NCBI GenBank assembly: GCA_022826925.1
Contig: JAJDTX010000150.1
Span: 62,001 to 126,000, forward strand
From: Bryobacterales bacterium
Lineage (GTDB): Bacteria; Acidobacteriota; Terriglobia; Bryobacterales; UBA6623
DNA length: 64,000 bases
Direction of reading: 5' to 3'
The notes beneath the pieces were generated by a model. The model was not told the origin of the DNA. It did not search any database and saw only the letters and a program-made list of their open reading frames with translations. This document shows positions 55,241-64,000 of the stretch, one piece after another. Numbering within the stretch: position 1 is the stretch's first letter; each line of letters opens with the position of its first letter. Position numbers and translations under genes: made by a program.

Positions 55241-58200
55241 ATGTTTCAGATTCCCCATCTTGCCCGCCGAGCTGCGCAGTTGCTGGCGGTCTGCGTCATC
55301 GTTGCCGCCGCCGCGTTCGGACAGAGCACGACAGGGGGCGTGAACGGAACGATTACCGATACGACCGGGGCGGTTGTGCCGGGCACGTCGGTCACCCTTT
55401 CCAACGTGGGGACCGGAGTGGAGGTAACCACCGCGGCGAACGCCAGCGGCTTCTTCGTGTTCGTCAATGTGCAGCCAGGCAACTACACTCTCGTCTCCGA
55501 ACAAACCGGCTTCAAGACGGCCGTGTTGCCAACCTTCAACGTGGGCGTCAACCAGACCGTCACGCAGAATATCTCCCTCGAAGTAGGCAACGTGACGGAA
55601 ACGATCGAGGTGATGGCGCAAGCCGAGCAGCTCCAGCAGTCCACGTCCGAGCTGGGCACGGTGATTGGCGTCAAGCAGGTAGAGGACCTGCCCTTGAACG
55701 GCAGGAACTTCACGCAGCTTCTCACGCTCACGCCGGGCGCAACTCCCATTAGCACCGCCCAGAGCAGCGGCATTGGCAGCCACGACCTTGCCAACGTCGG
55801 GGTTCCGGGAGCGTCATTCTCCAACCCCTCCATCCACGGGCAGTGGAATCGCATGAACATCCACCTCCTAGACGGTGTCAACAATACGAATTACATCGGC
55901 AACATGTACGTCATCCCGCCGATCATCGACGCCATCGAAGAGTTCAAAGTCCAGTCGCACAACGACAAGGCCGAATTTGGCGGTGTGCTCGGGGGCATCA
56001 TCAATGTCATCTCCAAGACCGGCACCAATGAGTTTCACGGCTCGCTGTGGGAGTTCGTCCGCAATGACGCCCTCAACGCGCGCGATCCTTTCACGGATGA
56101 GTTCAACGTCAAGCCCGCGGCGTTCCGCCAGAACCAGTTCGGAGCGGCCGTTGGCGGACCGATCATAAAGAACAAGACATTCTTCCACTTTGCCTACGAA
56201 GGCTGGCGCTTCAGCAATCCACGGTCGAACCGCTATTACGTGCCGACGGATGCTCAGCTGGGCGGGGACCTCTCCAACTGGCCCACCGGCATGAACATTT
56301 TCGACCCGCTCACAACCCGGATGGATCCCGATACCGGGGGATTGATCCGTGACCAGTTTCCCGGCAACGTGATCCCGTCTTCGCGCCTGAACCAAACAAT
56401 GCAAACCTACCTGAGGGGCTATTACGACAAGCCGAACCTGCAGGGCGATCCGCAATTCAACGTGATCAACCAAGATGCGGCAACCAACAATGCAGACAAC
56501 TTCCAAGTCCGCTTTGACCACCAGTTCAGCGAGCTGGACCGGGCTTGGGTTCGATACAGCAAGATCAATGGCGCACAGCTGACCCCGTCAACTCAGCTGA
56601 TCAATGAGGTCGGCGAGTTCCCGTTCGTCAACTACGGCGGCGGCTGGTTTCATAGCTTCTCTCCGACCGTGATCATGGATCACAGCTTCGGCTACGCCAA
56701 GGAGCCCTACCGGCAGGGCACGATTCCAGATGATGAAGTCGGTGACGGCCCGGCCCTAGCAGCCGGCTTCGGCAACCTTGAGGGCGTACGTGCGATTCCT
56801 TCGATTGCCATCGGCAGCGGCGGATTTGCAGGCGGCGACGTGGGGGCACTGCGAAGGATGGAAGGGCCGCTGGAGTTCCACTACGAGCAGTATCACTACA
56901 CCGGGAACCTAAGCTGGATTCGAGGGAACCACACCCTCAAGTTCGGAGCGCAGACTCTGCGCCACACCCTGACTCCCAACGCCACCGGTGGGATCAGCTT
57001 CAACTTCACCGAGGTGCCCACGCAAGGCCTCCGGCCAGGCGAGGTGGGATCGACGGGTGATCCAGTCGCCACGGCCTTGCTCGGAGTCCCGTCCCAGGTG
57101 TCAGGCGGACTGCCCTCATCGATTTTCTTCGGATACCAGACCTTCGGAGCCTACGTACAGGACGAGTGGAGGATAAGGCCCAACCTCACGCTGAATATTG
57201 GCCTTCGTTTCGACCACTTGATGTGGCCTGACGTGGAATCCTCCACCGGCCGGTTCAAGAACTACCAAGACCTTCACACGGGGGAATTCCTGCTGGGCCT
57301 TGAGTCCATGCCTCCGCCCTGCAATCAAGCAGGAATCGCGCCATGCATTCCGGGTGACGGCCTGCAGGACGTGCTGCACGGCGACAAGATCCGACTCGCT
57401 GATCACACGAGCATCGGCCCGATCCCCGTCTGGGACAACTGGCAGCCCCGATTCGGCTTGGCTTGGAGCATGAATCCTACGTCAGTTCTGCGGGTTGGCT
57501 ACGGCATCGTGTTTGACCAGCTAACGGGGGTCAACCAATCTTGGCAAGGCTCAGGCGGGTGGCCCAATAACGATGGTTTCTTCCAGCCCGCGAACGCCGT
57601 CGGGGAGCAAGTCCAATTCATCGACGACCTTCGCAACAAGCTGGGGAGCCCGCTACCGGGCCCGAATCCGTGGGGCGATACGTGCTGGTGCGTCGACCGC
57701 GAAAACAAGAATCCCATCGGCCATCAGTGGAACGTCGAATTGCAACAGCAAGTCAGCCAGAATCTCGTGCTGTCCGGGGCCTACGTGGGGAGCATCAGCC
57801 GACGCCTCCAGATCACAGGGCTTGGCAACACGGCAGCTCCCAGTACAGGCACTGCGGAACAAGTAGCTGCGAGCAAACCGCAGCCTCACTATCCCACGTT
57901 GTTCTGGGGTGACGACCGCGGGCGGTCCAGCTACCACGGCCTTGAGTTCAAGGCCGACAAACGGTTCTCGGGCGGCTTTTCGCTGCTCGCGTCCTACACT
58001 TGGTCGCGCGCCATCGACAACGGGGCGAGCGGCTTCTTTACCGCCGAGAACGGCCCGGGCGGTAGCTCGTACGTGCAGGACTTCTACAACTTGGAAAACA
58101 ACAAGGGAGTCGCAGGCTACAACGTCCCACACTTCCTGTCGGTGTCTTCGGTTTGGGAACTGCCTGCCGGCAAAGGTAAGCGTATATTCAACAGGGGTCC

Positions 58201-58669
58201 CGCCGCATGGGTGCTGGGAAACTGGCACGCCAATAGCCTGTTCCAGACCCGGAGCGGCCAGCCGGTCAACATGGTGGTCAGCGGCGACGTAGCCAACATC
58301 GGCAATACTGTCGCTTGGTGGAGCTACATGCGGCCAAATCTGGTCGGAGACCCCAACGCGGGCTCGCGCAGCTCAGCCAGATGGTTCAACACGGACGCTT
58401 TCGAACCGCCCGCCTTCGGCAGTTTCGGCAACGCCGGGCGCGGACTGGTGTACACCGAGACTGTGACCTATCTGGACTTCTCGCTCTTCAAACGCTTCGC
58501 TTGGGGCGACAGTCGCTGGGTGGAGGTGCGCTCGGAGTTCTTCAATGTCCTCAATCTGGCCAATTACGGCCCGCCGGACACCACGGTGCTCTCGCCCACC
58601 ATGGGCAGGATTGTCAACACGATCGTGCCCATGCGCCAAGTGCAGTTCGGGTTGAAGATAATATTCTGA
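55241..58669 (+). CDS. Oar-like TonB-dependent outer-membrane receptor
   Basis: An outer-membrane protein of 1142 residues. The signal peptide ends AAAAFGQ. A carboxypeptidase-regulatory-like domain covers about 28-115 (GVNGTITDTTGAVVPGTSVTLSN, TAANASGFFVFVNVQPGNYTL). A plug domain follows (VEDLPLNGRNFTQLLTLTPG, GGIINVISKTGTNEFHGSLWEF), then a long beta barrel ending in VQFGLKIIF, a classical terminal aromatic strand. This architecture is expanded in Acidobacteria, where it is taken to import oligosaccharides or other large solutes. AGGAG stands before ATG 55241. A TPR gene follows. Confidence 0.9.
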   Translation: MFQIPHLARRAAQLLAVCVIVAAAAFGQSTTGGVNGTITDTTGAVVPGTSVTLSNVGTGVEVTTAANASGFFVFVNVQPGNYTLVSEQTGFKTAVLPTFNVGVNQTVTQNISLEVGNVTETIEVMAQAEQLQQSTSELGTVIGVKQVEDLPLNGRNFTQLLTLTPGATPISTAQSSGIGSHDLANVGVPGASFSNPSIHGQWNRMNIHLLDGVNNTNYIGNMYVIPPIIDAIEEFKVQSHNDKAEFGGVLGGIINVISKTGTNEFHGSLWEFVRNDALNARDPFTDEFNVKPAAFRQNQFGAAVGGPIIKNKTFFHFAYEGWRFSNPRSNRYYVPTDAQLGGDLSNWPTGMNIFDPLTTRMDPDTGGLIRDQFPGNVIPSSRLNQTMQTYLRGYYDKPNLQGDPQFNVINQDAATNNADNFQVRFDHQFSELDRAWVRYSKINGAQLTPSTQLINEVGEFPFVNYGGGWFHSFSPTVIMDHSFGYAKEPYRQGTIPDDEVGDGPALAAGFGNLEGVRAIPSIAIGSGGFAGGDVGALRRMEGPLEFHYEQYHYTGNLSWIRGNHTLKFGAQTLRHTLTPNATGGISFNFTEVPTQGLRPGEVGSTGDPVATALLGVPSQVSGGLPSSIFFGYQTFGAYVQDEWRIRPNLTLNIGLRFDHLMWPDVESSTGRFKNYQDLHTGEFLLGLESMPPPCNQAGIAPCIPGDGLQDVLHGDKIRLADHTSIGPIPVWDNWQPRFGLAWSMNPTSVLRVGYGIVFDQLTGVNQSWQGSGGWPNNDGFFQPANAVGEQVQFIDDLRNKLGSPLPGPNPWGDTCWCVDRENKNPIGHQWNVELQQQVSQNLVLSGAYVGSISRRLQITGLGNTAAPSTGTAEQVAASKPQPHYPTLFWGDDRGRSSYHGLEFKADKRFSGGFSLLASYTWSRAIDNGASGFFTAENGPGGSSYVQDFYNLENNKGVAGYNVPHFLSVSSVWELPAGKGKRIFNRGPAAWVLGNWHANSLFQTRSGQPVNMVVSGDVANIGNTVAWWSYMRPNLVGDPNAGSRSSARWFNTDAFEPPAFGSFGNAGRGLVYTETVTYLDFSLFKRFAWGDSRWVEVRSEFFNVLNLANYGPPDTTVLSPTMGRIVNTIVPMRQVQFGLKIIF

Positions 58670-58718
58670 CCCGTGGTTCGATGGAGCCAGCAGCACGCCC
58701 CCGAGGTGGCCTAGAGCC

Positions 58719-60131
58719 GTGAGGCCAAGGCTCCCCGGGGGGCCTAGGCTAGGTTCCGTCAGGCCGCTCGCCAAAGCTTTGCCTCAACAGCCGGGATCGT
58801 CGCAGATTGGCTCAACAGCGTCGGCGCGTGCCGCGCCAAGTGGGGTCCCCGCACAACTTGGGCGGGCCTCGAGCGCCGATCTGCGCACACCTCAGTCGGC
58901 AACCGGCTCGCCGCCCGTTTCGTCCAGCCGCAGGCTATTGCTAGCGGGCGCTGTTGCGCTCGCTCTGGTCGCCGGGCCCTCCCGCGCCCCGGCCCAAGCG
59001 CCCGGTAGCTCCGCCCCGTCCCGCACCGATGAGGCGGCGGCGATGATCGAAGACGGCAATCTGAGCGAAGCGGTGTCGCTCTTGAAAGGGATCACTCGCG
59101 CGAATCCCGACAACGCCGAGGCCCATTTGCTCCTAGGGGCTGCACTGTCCCTGGTACCGCAGCGGGGGGACTCGATCCAAGCTCTGCTGCGCGCTCTGGA
59201 ACTGAGCCCCGATGACGCGCAGATCCACGCTTCAGCCGGAATGGCACTGGCGAAACTGGGTGAGCAAGACGCGGCGCTGCAGGTGTTCGAACGAGCGGTC
59301 AAGCTGGATCCGCACCTAGGGGCGGCCCACCTGAACATCGCGATCATCTCAGCAGGCAAGGGAGAATTTCAGCGCGCGCTGCGCCACATTACGACAGCGG
59401 TGAGTCTCGCGGCCGACGGCCCGCAGAGGGCACATCTCCACATGCTCAAGGGAAAGATGCATGCCGAGCGAGAGCAACTAGAGGAGGCTGCGGAGGAGTT
59501 TCGGAAGTCCATGGAGGGCAACCCTTCCAACGGCGAGGCCCACCTCGCTCTGGGCGTGACGCTCAAGCGCCTCCAGCGTGACGCAGAGGCCTATCCGCTG
59601 ATAATGCAGGCAGTCGAGCTGCTTCCAGAAGATTCGACCGCGCACTACCAAGCGGCACTCGAGCTGCTCCGTCGCCGCGACGCCGGGGGAGCCGCCGACC
59701 ACCTGCTGCGCGCGCACGAGCTCAGCCCAGAAGACCAGGCCATCCTGTACAACTTGACCCGGGCCCTGCACAGCGCCGGACGGCTTGCAGAGTCAGAGGT
59801 CTATCGCACGAAGCTGTCCGCCCTGATCGCGGTCGCTGATCGCGCTCGCGAGCACGAGCTCGAGACGGCTCGCCTGCACGGCGAGGCGGTTCGCCTAGAA
59901 GAAAGCGGCGATTACGCGACGGCGCTAGCCACCTACCAGAAGGTCTTGGAATTTGAACCGCTCAACGTCACAGCACGTCGCAACTACGCCCTGGTCCTGT
60001 GTCGCCTAAATCGCTGGGACGAGGGCATTGAGGAACTCGAGGCGATCCTGCGGGATAATCCCGACGACGCGGAGACAGCGCGAGTGCTGACGATCGTCTT
60101 GGACCAGTCACAGCAAGTCTCGAAGCAATGA
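58719..60131 (+). CDS. Tetratricopeptide-repeat protein, probably exported
   Basis: A protein of up to 470 residues with about nine TPR units between residue 105 and the C-terminus (for example AEAHLLLGAALSLVPQRGDSIQALLRAL, AQIHASAGMALAKLGEQDAALQVFERAV). A hydrophobic stretch RRLLLAGAVALALVAG at 71-86 looks like a signal peptide set far from GTG 58719; TTG 58779 is another possible start, so the true N-terminus is unclear. TPR proteins encoded next to Oar-like receptors are common in Acidobacteria and probably scaffold receptor complexes. That role is inferred. Confidence 0.75.
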   Translation: MRPRLPGGPRLGSVRPLAKALPQQPGSSQIGSTASARAAPSGVPAQLGRASSADLRTPQSATGSPPVSSSRRLLLAGAVALALVAGPSRAPAQAPGSSAPSRTDEAAAMIEDGNLSEAVSLLKGITRANPDNAEAHLLLGAALSLVPQRGDSIQALLRALELSPDDAQIHASAGMALAKLGEQDAALQVFERAVKLDPHLGAAHLNIAIISAGKGEFQRALRHITTAVSLAADGPQRAHLHMLKGKMHAEREQLEEAAEEFRKSMEGNPSNGEAHLALGVTLKRLQRDAEAYPLIMQAVELLPEDSTAHYQAALELLRRRDAGGAADHLLRAHELSPEDQAILYNLTRALHSAGRLAESEVYRTKLSALIAVADRAREHELETARLHGEAVRLEESGDYATALATYQKVLEFEPLNVTARRNYALVLCRLNRWDEGIEELEAILRDNPDDAETARVLTIVLDQSQQVSKQ

Positions 60132-60281
60132 TCTACATGGCCAGGTCGAGAGTGCTACCCGTACAACACGAAACTGCAGCGGCTGCTCGATGTGCGCGCG
60201 ATCGGTGCGGCATGTCGGCGTGCCCGGTCGGGAAAGCCGGCCCGGCGATATGATCGCTCATTGATTCCCTGTCTCCTGCTT

Positions 60282-61055
60282 ATGGACCAAGAAACTCACG
60301 CGGCACCGATACCGCAGGAAATCGATCCCACTTCGGAACTGCCGATCGGTCCAAGAGTTGCCAACCCACGGCCTGCCGGTATGCCTGAACGCATCGTGCT
60401 CCAAGGGCGGTATGCACGACTCGAACCTCTCGACCCTGACACTCATCGGGACGATCTCTTCGCCGCCTCGAGCCCGCCGGATCGGGCCGCGCGCTTTCGC
60501 TACATGCCCGAGCCGGCACCAGCCTCGCTTGGAGAATTCGATGTCTGGCTCTCGGGGGCAGGTGCGTCTGCGGATCCCCTCTTTTTCGCAGTGATCGATC
60601 GCTCCACCAACCGAGTTGAAGGCCGACAGTCGCTGATGCGGATCAATCCCGCTCACCAGTCCATCGAGATCGGCCACATCTACTGGGGCCCGCGGATTGC
60701 AAGCACGCGAGTCGCCACCGATGCGATGTACCTGTTTGTCGTCTACGCCATGCAGACTCTTGGCTACCGACGCTTAGAGTGGAAGTGCGATGCGCTGAAC
60801 GCTCGGTCGCGCATGGCCGCGCGCCGATTCGGCCTGACCTATGAGGGAACCTTTCGCCGCGCCGCAATCGTTCGCAACCGAAGTCGCGACACCGCATGGT
60901 TCGCAATGATCGCCGAGGAGTGGCCCTCGTTGAAGGTAGCCTACGAACGATGGCTCGCGCCGGACAACTTCGACGAGCTAGGCCAGCAGAGGGTCAGACT
61001 GAGCGAGCTGACCTTGGCCGCGATCGAGCAGCTGCATCGGTCAAGACGACGCTAG
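60282..61055 (+). CDS. GNAT-family N-acetyltransferase (RimJ/RimL-like)
   Basis: A cytosolic acetyl-CoA-dependent acyltransferase of 257 residues. The domain starts at GRYARLEPLDPDTH and carries IEIGHIYWGPRIASTRVATDAMYLFVVYAMQTLGYRRLEWKCDALNARSRMAARRFGLTYEG-type helices typical of the RimJ/RimL/SpeG-like group (only the order is stated, key residues Glu in IEIGHIYW and Asn in DALNARS). Acceptor unknown: protein N-termini or small amines are typical. ATG 60282 is chosen; the longer frame to 60192 adds an unrelated leader. Unlinked in function to its neighbours. Confidence 0.85.
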   Translation: MDQETHAAPIPQEIDPTSELPIGPRVANPRPAGMPERIVLQGRYARLEPLDPDTHRDDLFAASSPPDRAARFRYMPEPAPASLGEFDVWLSGAGASADPLFFAVIDRSTNRVEGRQSLMRINPAHQSIEIGHIYWGPRIASTRVATDAMYLFVVYAMQTLGYRRLEWKCDALNARSRMAARRFGLTYEGTFRRAAIVRNRSRDTAWFAMIAEEWPSLKVAYERWLAPDNFDELGQQRVRLSELTLAAIEQLHRSRRR

Positions 61056-61290
61056 ACGGGTAAGGCGTGGATTGCCGAGCCCAGAGATGGGTCGGGCACC
61101 TGCCCCTGCTCGGCACCATAGGCTTTGCCGCTCAGGACATGCCGAGTGCTTGGTTCACGAGGCAGCTCAACCCGGCCCGCGCCTGCGTCCTTCCGACCGG
61201 CTCCGAGTAGACTGAAGCTCAAGTGCCTGCCAAACTCCCAGCTCACGGGTCTGTCGGCTCGCTTCTGTCGTGACTTGCGCAACCCGGAAC

Positions 61291-62811
61291 ATGAACCGCC
61301 GCGAATTCACGTCCAGCTCGGCGCTTGGCGCCGCCGCCTTCATGGCTGGATGCTCAGGCGAGACTCGCCCGCCCAATGTGGTGGTGTGCCTCACCGATCA
61401 GCTGCGGCCGTTCGAAATCGGCTGCTACGGCAATCCGATAGTCCGCACGCCGCACGTGGATCGCCTGGCGGCGCAGGGATGCCGATTCGAAGTCGGAGTG
61501 ACCAACAGCCCGGTCTGCTCTCCGGCCCGGGGCAACGTGCTCAGCGGCCAATACGCAAGGACCTGCGCGGGCTCCATCCGCAACGTCGGCTCGATCGGAA
61601 CGACCCGCACCCGGCTACTTGACCCGACGTTACCCGAAATCCTGTCCTCGGCCGGCTATGACACCGGGCACGTGGGAAAGTGGCATGCGCACGTGGATCC
61701 GTTCCTGCTGGGATTCGACTATGCCTACTACCCAGTCGAGATCCCCCATCGCTACTACGGGCGGGCGATGCGCGAGGCGGTTCGGGATGGGGACAGGCTG
61801 TCCGCCGATACCGGGACCGAGACAGTTGTCGATTCGTTCATGCCGCAAGCGGCAAGCGACAAGGCGCGCGAGTATATCCGTGCCAACAGGGACCGCCCCT
61901 TCTTCTTGAACTACTGGGTCTCGCCGCCGCACATGCCCATCGGCCCGGGCAACCTGCCAGAGCGATACGACGGCATGTACAGCCGGGAGGAGGTGCTGCT
62001 GCGGGACAACGTCTACGACCAAGACGGCACCCTTTTCCGCGACGACTGGTGGTTCAAGGTCTACACCAAGTGGGACTATTTCTGGCGTACGCGCGGCGGC
62101 GCGCCGGATGCCCCCGGCGACGCCCTGCCGGAGGGCTTCGACCTTCGCGATCTGATCGCGCACTACTGCGCCGCGGTCACCTGCACCGACGATCTGATCG
62201 GCGAGCTGCTGGCAGCGTTGGAGGAAAACGGAATCGCCGACAACACGATCATCGTGCTCACGGCGGATCACGGAGAGTTGCTCGGAAACCACGGCACCTT
62301 CAACAAGGATCGCCTGTACGAGGAAGCGATTCGCGTGCCGATGATCTACCGCTATCCGAACGGCTTCGGCCCATCCGTCAATACGAGCCAAGTCGCATCG
62401 AACATTGACATCGCCCCAACAATCCTCGAAGCGTGCGGCTTGGCTATTCCGTCCCACATGCAGGGACAGAGCCTGACGCCAGTACTCGGTGCCGAGCGCG
62501 CGTCACTGGAGCGCGACTACGCCTTCATTGAGGCGGCGGGCTACCAAGGGGTCTCGTATGCGATGCCCTATTCCATGATGGGCATACGCACGCCCACGCA
62601 TAAGTATGGGATCGAGGTCGAGGAGGACGACCGAACGATCCGCAATGACTGCGCGGTCTTCCACGATCTGCGATCCGATCCGTACGAGCTCGACAATCTC
62701 GCGTCCCATGCCGAGCAGTTTCCAGAAGCCGCTCGACTGCGAGACACGCTGGTCGATTGGCATCGCGCAACACCATGGCTTGAAGTGCGGGACGAATTGC
62801 CCCACTTGTAG
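61291..62811 (+). CDS. Sulfatase, Tat-exported lipoprotein
   Basis: A 506-residue sulfatase predicted to hydrolyse sulfate esters outside the cytoplasm. The N-terminus MNRREFTSSSALGAAAFMAGC combines a twin-arginine motif with a lipobox at Cys21. The formylglycine motif CSPAR starts at Cys76. Metal residues are in VVCLTDQLRP and IIVLTADHGELLGNHG. The DQLRP start and the long middle insertion are typical of choline-sulfatase/iduronate-sulfatase-like enzymes. ATG 61291 places the Tat motif at the N-terminus; ATG 61270 adds seven residues. TAGACT lies at 61208-61213. Confidence 0.9.
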   Translation: MNRREFTSSSALGAAAFMAGCSGETRPPNVVVCLTDQLRPFEIGCYGNPIVRTPHVDRLAAQGCRFEVGVTNSPVCSPARGNVLSGQYARTCAGSIRNVGSIGTTRTRLLDPTLPEILSSAGYDTGHVGKWHAHVDPFLLGFDYAYYPVEIPHRYYGRAMREAVRDGDRLSADTGTETVVDSFMPQAASDKAREYIRANRDRPFFLNYWVSPPHMPIGPGNLPERYDGMYSREEVLLRDNVYDQDGTLFRDDWWFKVYTKWDYFWRTRGGAPDAPGDALPEGFDLRDLIAHYCAAVTCTDDLIGELLAALEENGIADNTIIVLTADHGELLGNHGTFNKDRLYEEAIRVPMIYRYPNGFGPSVNTSQVASNIDIAPTILEACGLAIPSHMQGQSLTPVLGAERASLERDYAFIEAAGYQGVSYAMPYSMMGIRTPTHKYGIEVEEDDRTIRNDCAVFHDLRSDPYELDNLASHAEQFPEAARLRDTLVDWHRATPWLEVRDELPHL

Positions 62812-63162
62812 AGACCGGGCCGCCCCTTGCCGATGGCGTGACCGCGCGCGGCTCGGCCATCGCAGCGAACTGGCGAGCCTCCGGCCACGAAAGGATCGCT
62901 CTCAGTCCAGGCTGTCCAACTCGCCGCCGTGCCGCGTCAACCGACTCAGATCATGGCGCTCACCGACAGCGGGTGGTTCGGCCACACCGATCAACTCAGG
63001 CCGTTTCGCTGGGCCTGCGGCTCGCAAGGACTTGAGGCGCCCGAGACCAGTTTCCGTCTCGACATCGGCTGCTTGTCCTGCAAGTCGTGATCCAAGCCTC
63101 ACGCGCAGGCGAGCGGCCGTCGGCGCAGTCCCCCGACGGGTGCCAGCGTGGACGGGAGGAAC
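62812..63162. other. 351-bp intergenic region without a recognised gene
   Basis: Between the sulfatase and the PIN-toxin gene there are only short open frames on both strands, none with a ribosome-binding site or a known motif. A minor plus-strand frame after 62953 (MALTDSGWFGHTDQLRPF) reads somewhat protein-like but ends after about 45 codons. No terminator hairpin is clear. Confidence 0.4.
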
Positions 63163-63594
63163 CTACAGCTGCGCCACCTCAAGACCCGCGACTCGTCGAA
63201 AGTGCCGTTCGCCAGACGGCCCCACCAACACCGCGAAGTCCAGATGCAAAGCGGTCGCAGCAATGGCGACGTCATTCGCCGGAATGGCTTCGCCAGAGCG
63301 GCGAAGTTCGGCGAACACCCGCGCCCAATGGCGGGCGATGGCAGCATTGAATTCGATGATCGGCACGCGTGCCGTGAGGGCGTCAATTCGAGCGCGACGT
63401 AGCGCCGCTTGTCGGTCGCTTCTGGCAAGATACACCCCAGCAAGCAGTTCTGCGTACACAACGGCCGGCAGCACGGCGCTCTCGTTGGCTAGGTGTCCAA
63501 GCAGATTGCTCCACGTCAGTTGAGCACCCGCTTCCTGGGTTTCGCGACCGCGCTCGGCGGCCACGAGCGCACTGGTATCGACTACGACGCCCAT
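63163..63594 (-). CDS. vapC: VapC-family PIN-domain toxin
   Basis: Predicted endoribonuclease toxin of 143 residues. PIN acidic residues: Asp6 in [11 protein letters not shown], Glu49 in VYAELLAGV, and Asp108 in [13 protein letters not shown]. The fourth position, usually Asp in an NxxDF segment, reads GERHF with His131, so activity may be altered. Its start overlaps the antitoxin gene by 13 bp. The pair is at the right edge of the window and looks complete. Confidence 0.85.
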   Translation of the reverse strand: MGVVVDTSALVAAERGRETQEAGAQLTWSNLLGHLANESAVLPAVVYAELLAGVYLARSDRQAALRRARIDALTARVPIIEFNAAIARHWARVFAELRRSGEAIPANDVAIAATALHLDFAVLVGPSGERHFRRVAGLEVAQL

Positions 63595-63851
63595 CGATCC
63601 GTCGGGGGCTTGTCAGATGCGTTGATGGCATCGAGGTCATCGGCGAACGCGTGATCGCTCGAGGCACCATCGCACCACGCGGCGAGCGCTTCCCCAAGAG
63701 TGGCCTCGTCAACGTCTGGTTCAACCGGCACGACTCGCGCCACCGGTCTTCCGTTCCGCTTGATGACAAACGAGTCTCGGCGATAGCGCACTTTGGACAA
63801 GACGTCTCCGAGCTTGCGGGCAAGCTCGGTGGCCTGAATCGTATGTTCCAT
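63582..63851 (-). CDS. vapB: Phd/YefM-VapB-type antitoxin
   Basis: An 89-residue antitoxin. The N-terminal DNA-binding part matches Phd/Yef[40 protein letters not shown]. The C-terminal part ([26 protein letters not shown]) is acidic and should wrap the toxin. ATG 63851 is preferred for family length; a GTG at 63887 would extend it across the operator. The ATG lies inside the palindrome at 63849-63875, so a leaderless or nearly leaderless transcript is likely. Confidence 0.83.
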   Translation of the reverse strand: MEHTIQATELARKLGDVLSKVRYRRDSFVIKRNGRPVARVVPVEPDVDEATLGEALAAWCDGASSDHAFADDLDAINASDKPPTDRWAS

Positions 63852-63875
63852 AATTCTGTATTTTACAGAATTATG
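63849..63875 (-). promoter_or_regulatory. Palindromic operator/promoter of vapBC
   Basis: CATAATTCTGTA at 63849-63860 and its exact complement at 63864-63875, with spacer TTT, form a perfect 12-bp inverted repeat. On the minus strand TAAAAT within it is a good minus-10 element eight bases before the antitoxin ATG. This is the expected binding site for VapB/VapBC autorepression. Confidence 0.75.
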
Positions 63876-64000
63876 TGTTTCACGCACGGCGGACTTGCAT
63901 CGAGAGCAGGTTTCTTGCAGTCCTTCTCCAGCCCTCTCAACATCCTCATTTCACAAATGGCCCTGCCGCTTGGCCACGAGAGGTCGCGACCGGCACGCTA

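Noticed and set aside
58670-58780. Repeated GGCCTAG segments after the receptor gene as a terminator
   Set aside because: The repeats are partly direct, not a clean hairpin, and no U-tract follows.
1-64000. CRISPR array, prophage or integrated plasmid
   Set aside because: No regularly spaced repeats, integrase, phage structural gene, replication gene or tRNA attachment site was seen; base composition is even.

Overview
The window is a high-GC bacterial chromosome segment that reads most like an Acidobacteriota genome, of a Bryobacter/Solibacter-type lineage. This is inferred from gene content: an Oar-like TonB-dependent receptor with an N-terminal carboxypeptidase-regulatory fold beside a TPR protein, several planctomycete-type c-heme proteins (DUF1549/DUF1553, DUF1592) with Tat-exported DUF1501/DUF1552 partners, two FGly sulfatases, a PQQ dehydrogenase and a GMC oxidoreductase. 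No rRNA, tRNA, CRISPR array, prophage or complete insertion sequence was seen.

Layout. 1-5 kb: an NCS2 nucleobase permease cut by the window edge, with an unusual regulatory-like C-terminal domain, a P-loop kinase, a winged-helix regulator/membrane-protein pair with a clear promoter and palindromic operator, a GuaD-like guanine deaminase and a CPBP protease. 5-15 kb: a PQQ dehydrogenase translationally coupled to a cyclase-family hydrolase, a divergent DUF1592/DUF1552 pair, and a GMC oxidoreductase. 15-22 kb: two sugar-phosphate-isomerase-like TIM barrels (one cytosolic, one Tat-exported) flanking a 1202-residue secreted protein that joins four Cache-like modules to an oligopeptide-type solute-binding protein. 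A small inverted-repeat element lies just upstream of the exported TIM barrel. 22-32 kb: ispD-ispF, then a same-strand run of PSD1-type heme protein, cupin, DUF1501 protein, DUF3311 protein, sodium:solute symporter and glycosyltransferase. 32-45 kb: mostly housekeeping, with a HAD phosphatase, HNH nuclease, DksA/TraR protein, leuCD, lgt, lspA, pterin dehydratase, S41 protease, a metallo-beta-lactamase-fold protein, cytochrome c, acpP-fabF and etfBA. 44-64 kb: a lipoprotein arylsulfatase, a PBP1b-like class A PBP, proS, a gamma-glutamyltransferase, a third PSD1-type protein, the Oar-like receptor, a TPR protein, a GNAT enzyme, a second sulfatase and a vapBC-type toxin-antitoxin pair at the right edge.

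How the genes fit together. The accessory part points to a scavenger that breaks down complex, probably sulfated or glycosidic, organic matter outside the cytoplasm: sulfatases, periplasmic oxidoreductases and heme proteins act on the substrate, and the receptor and the symporter take up products. The most unusual object is the Cache-Cache-Cache-Cache-SBP protein at 16870-20478, which has no ABC permease or ATPase beside it. Start codons were chosen from Shine-Dalgarno spacing, signal peptides, overlaps and usual family length, so several coding regions are shorter than the longest open frame.
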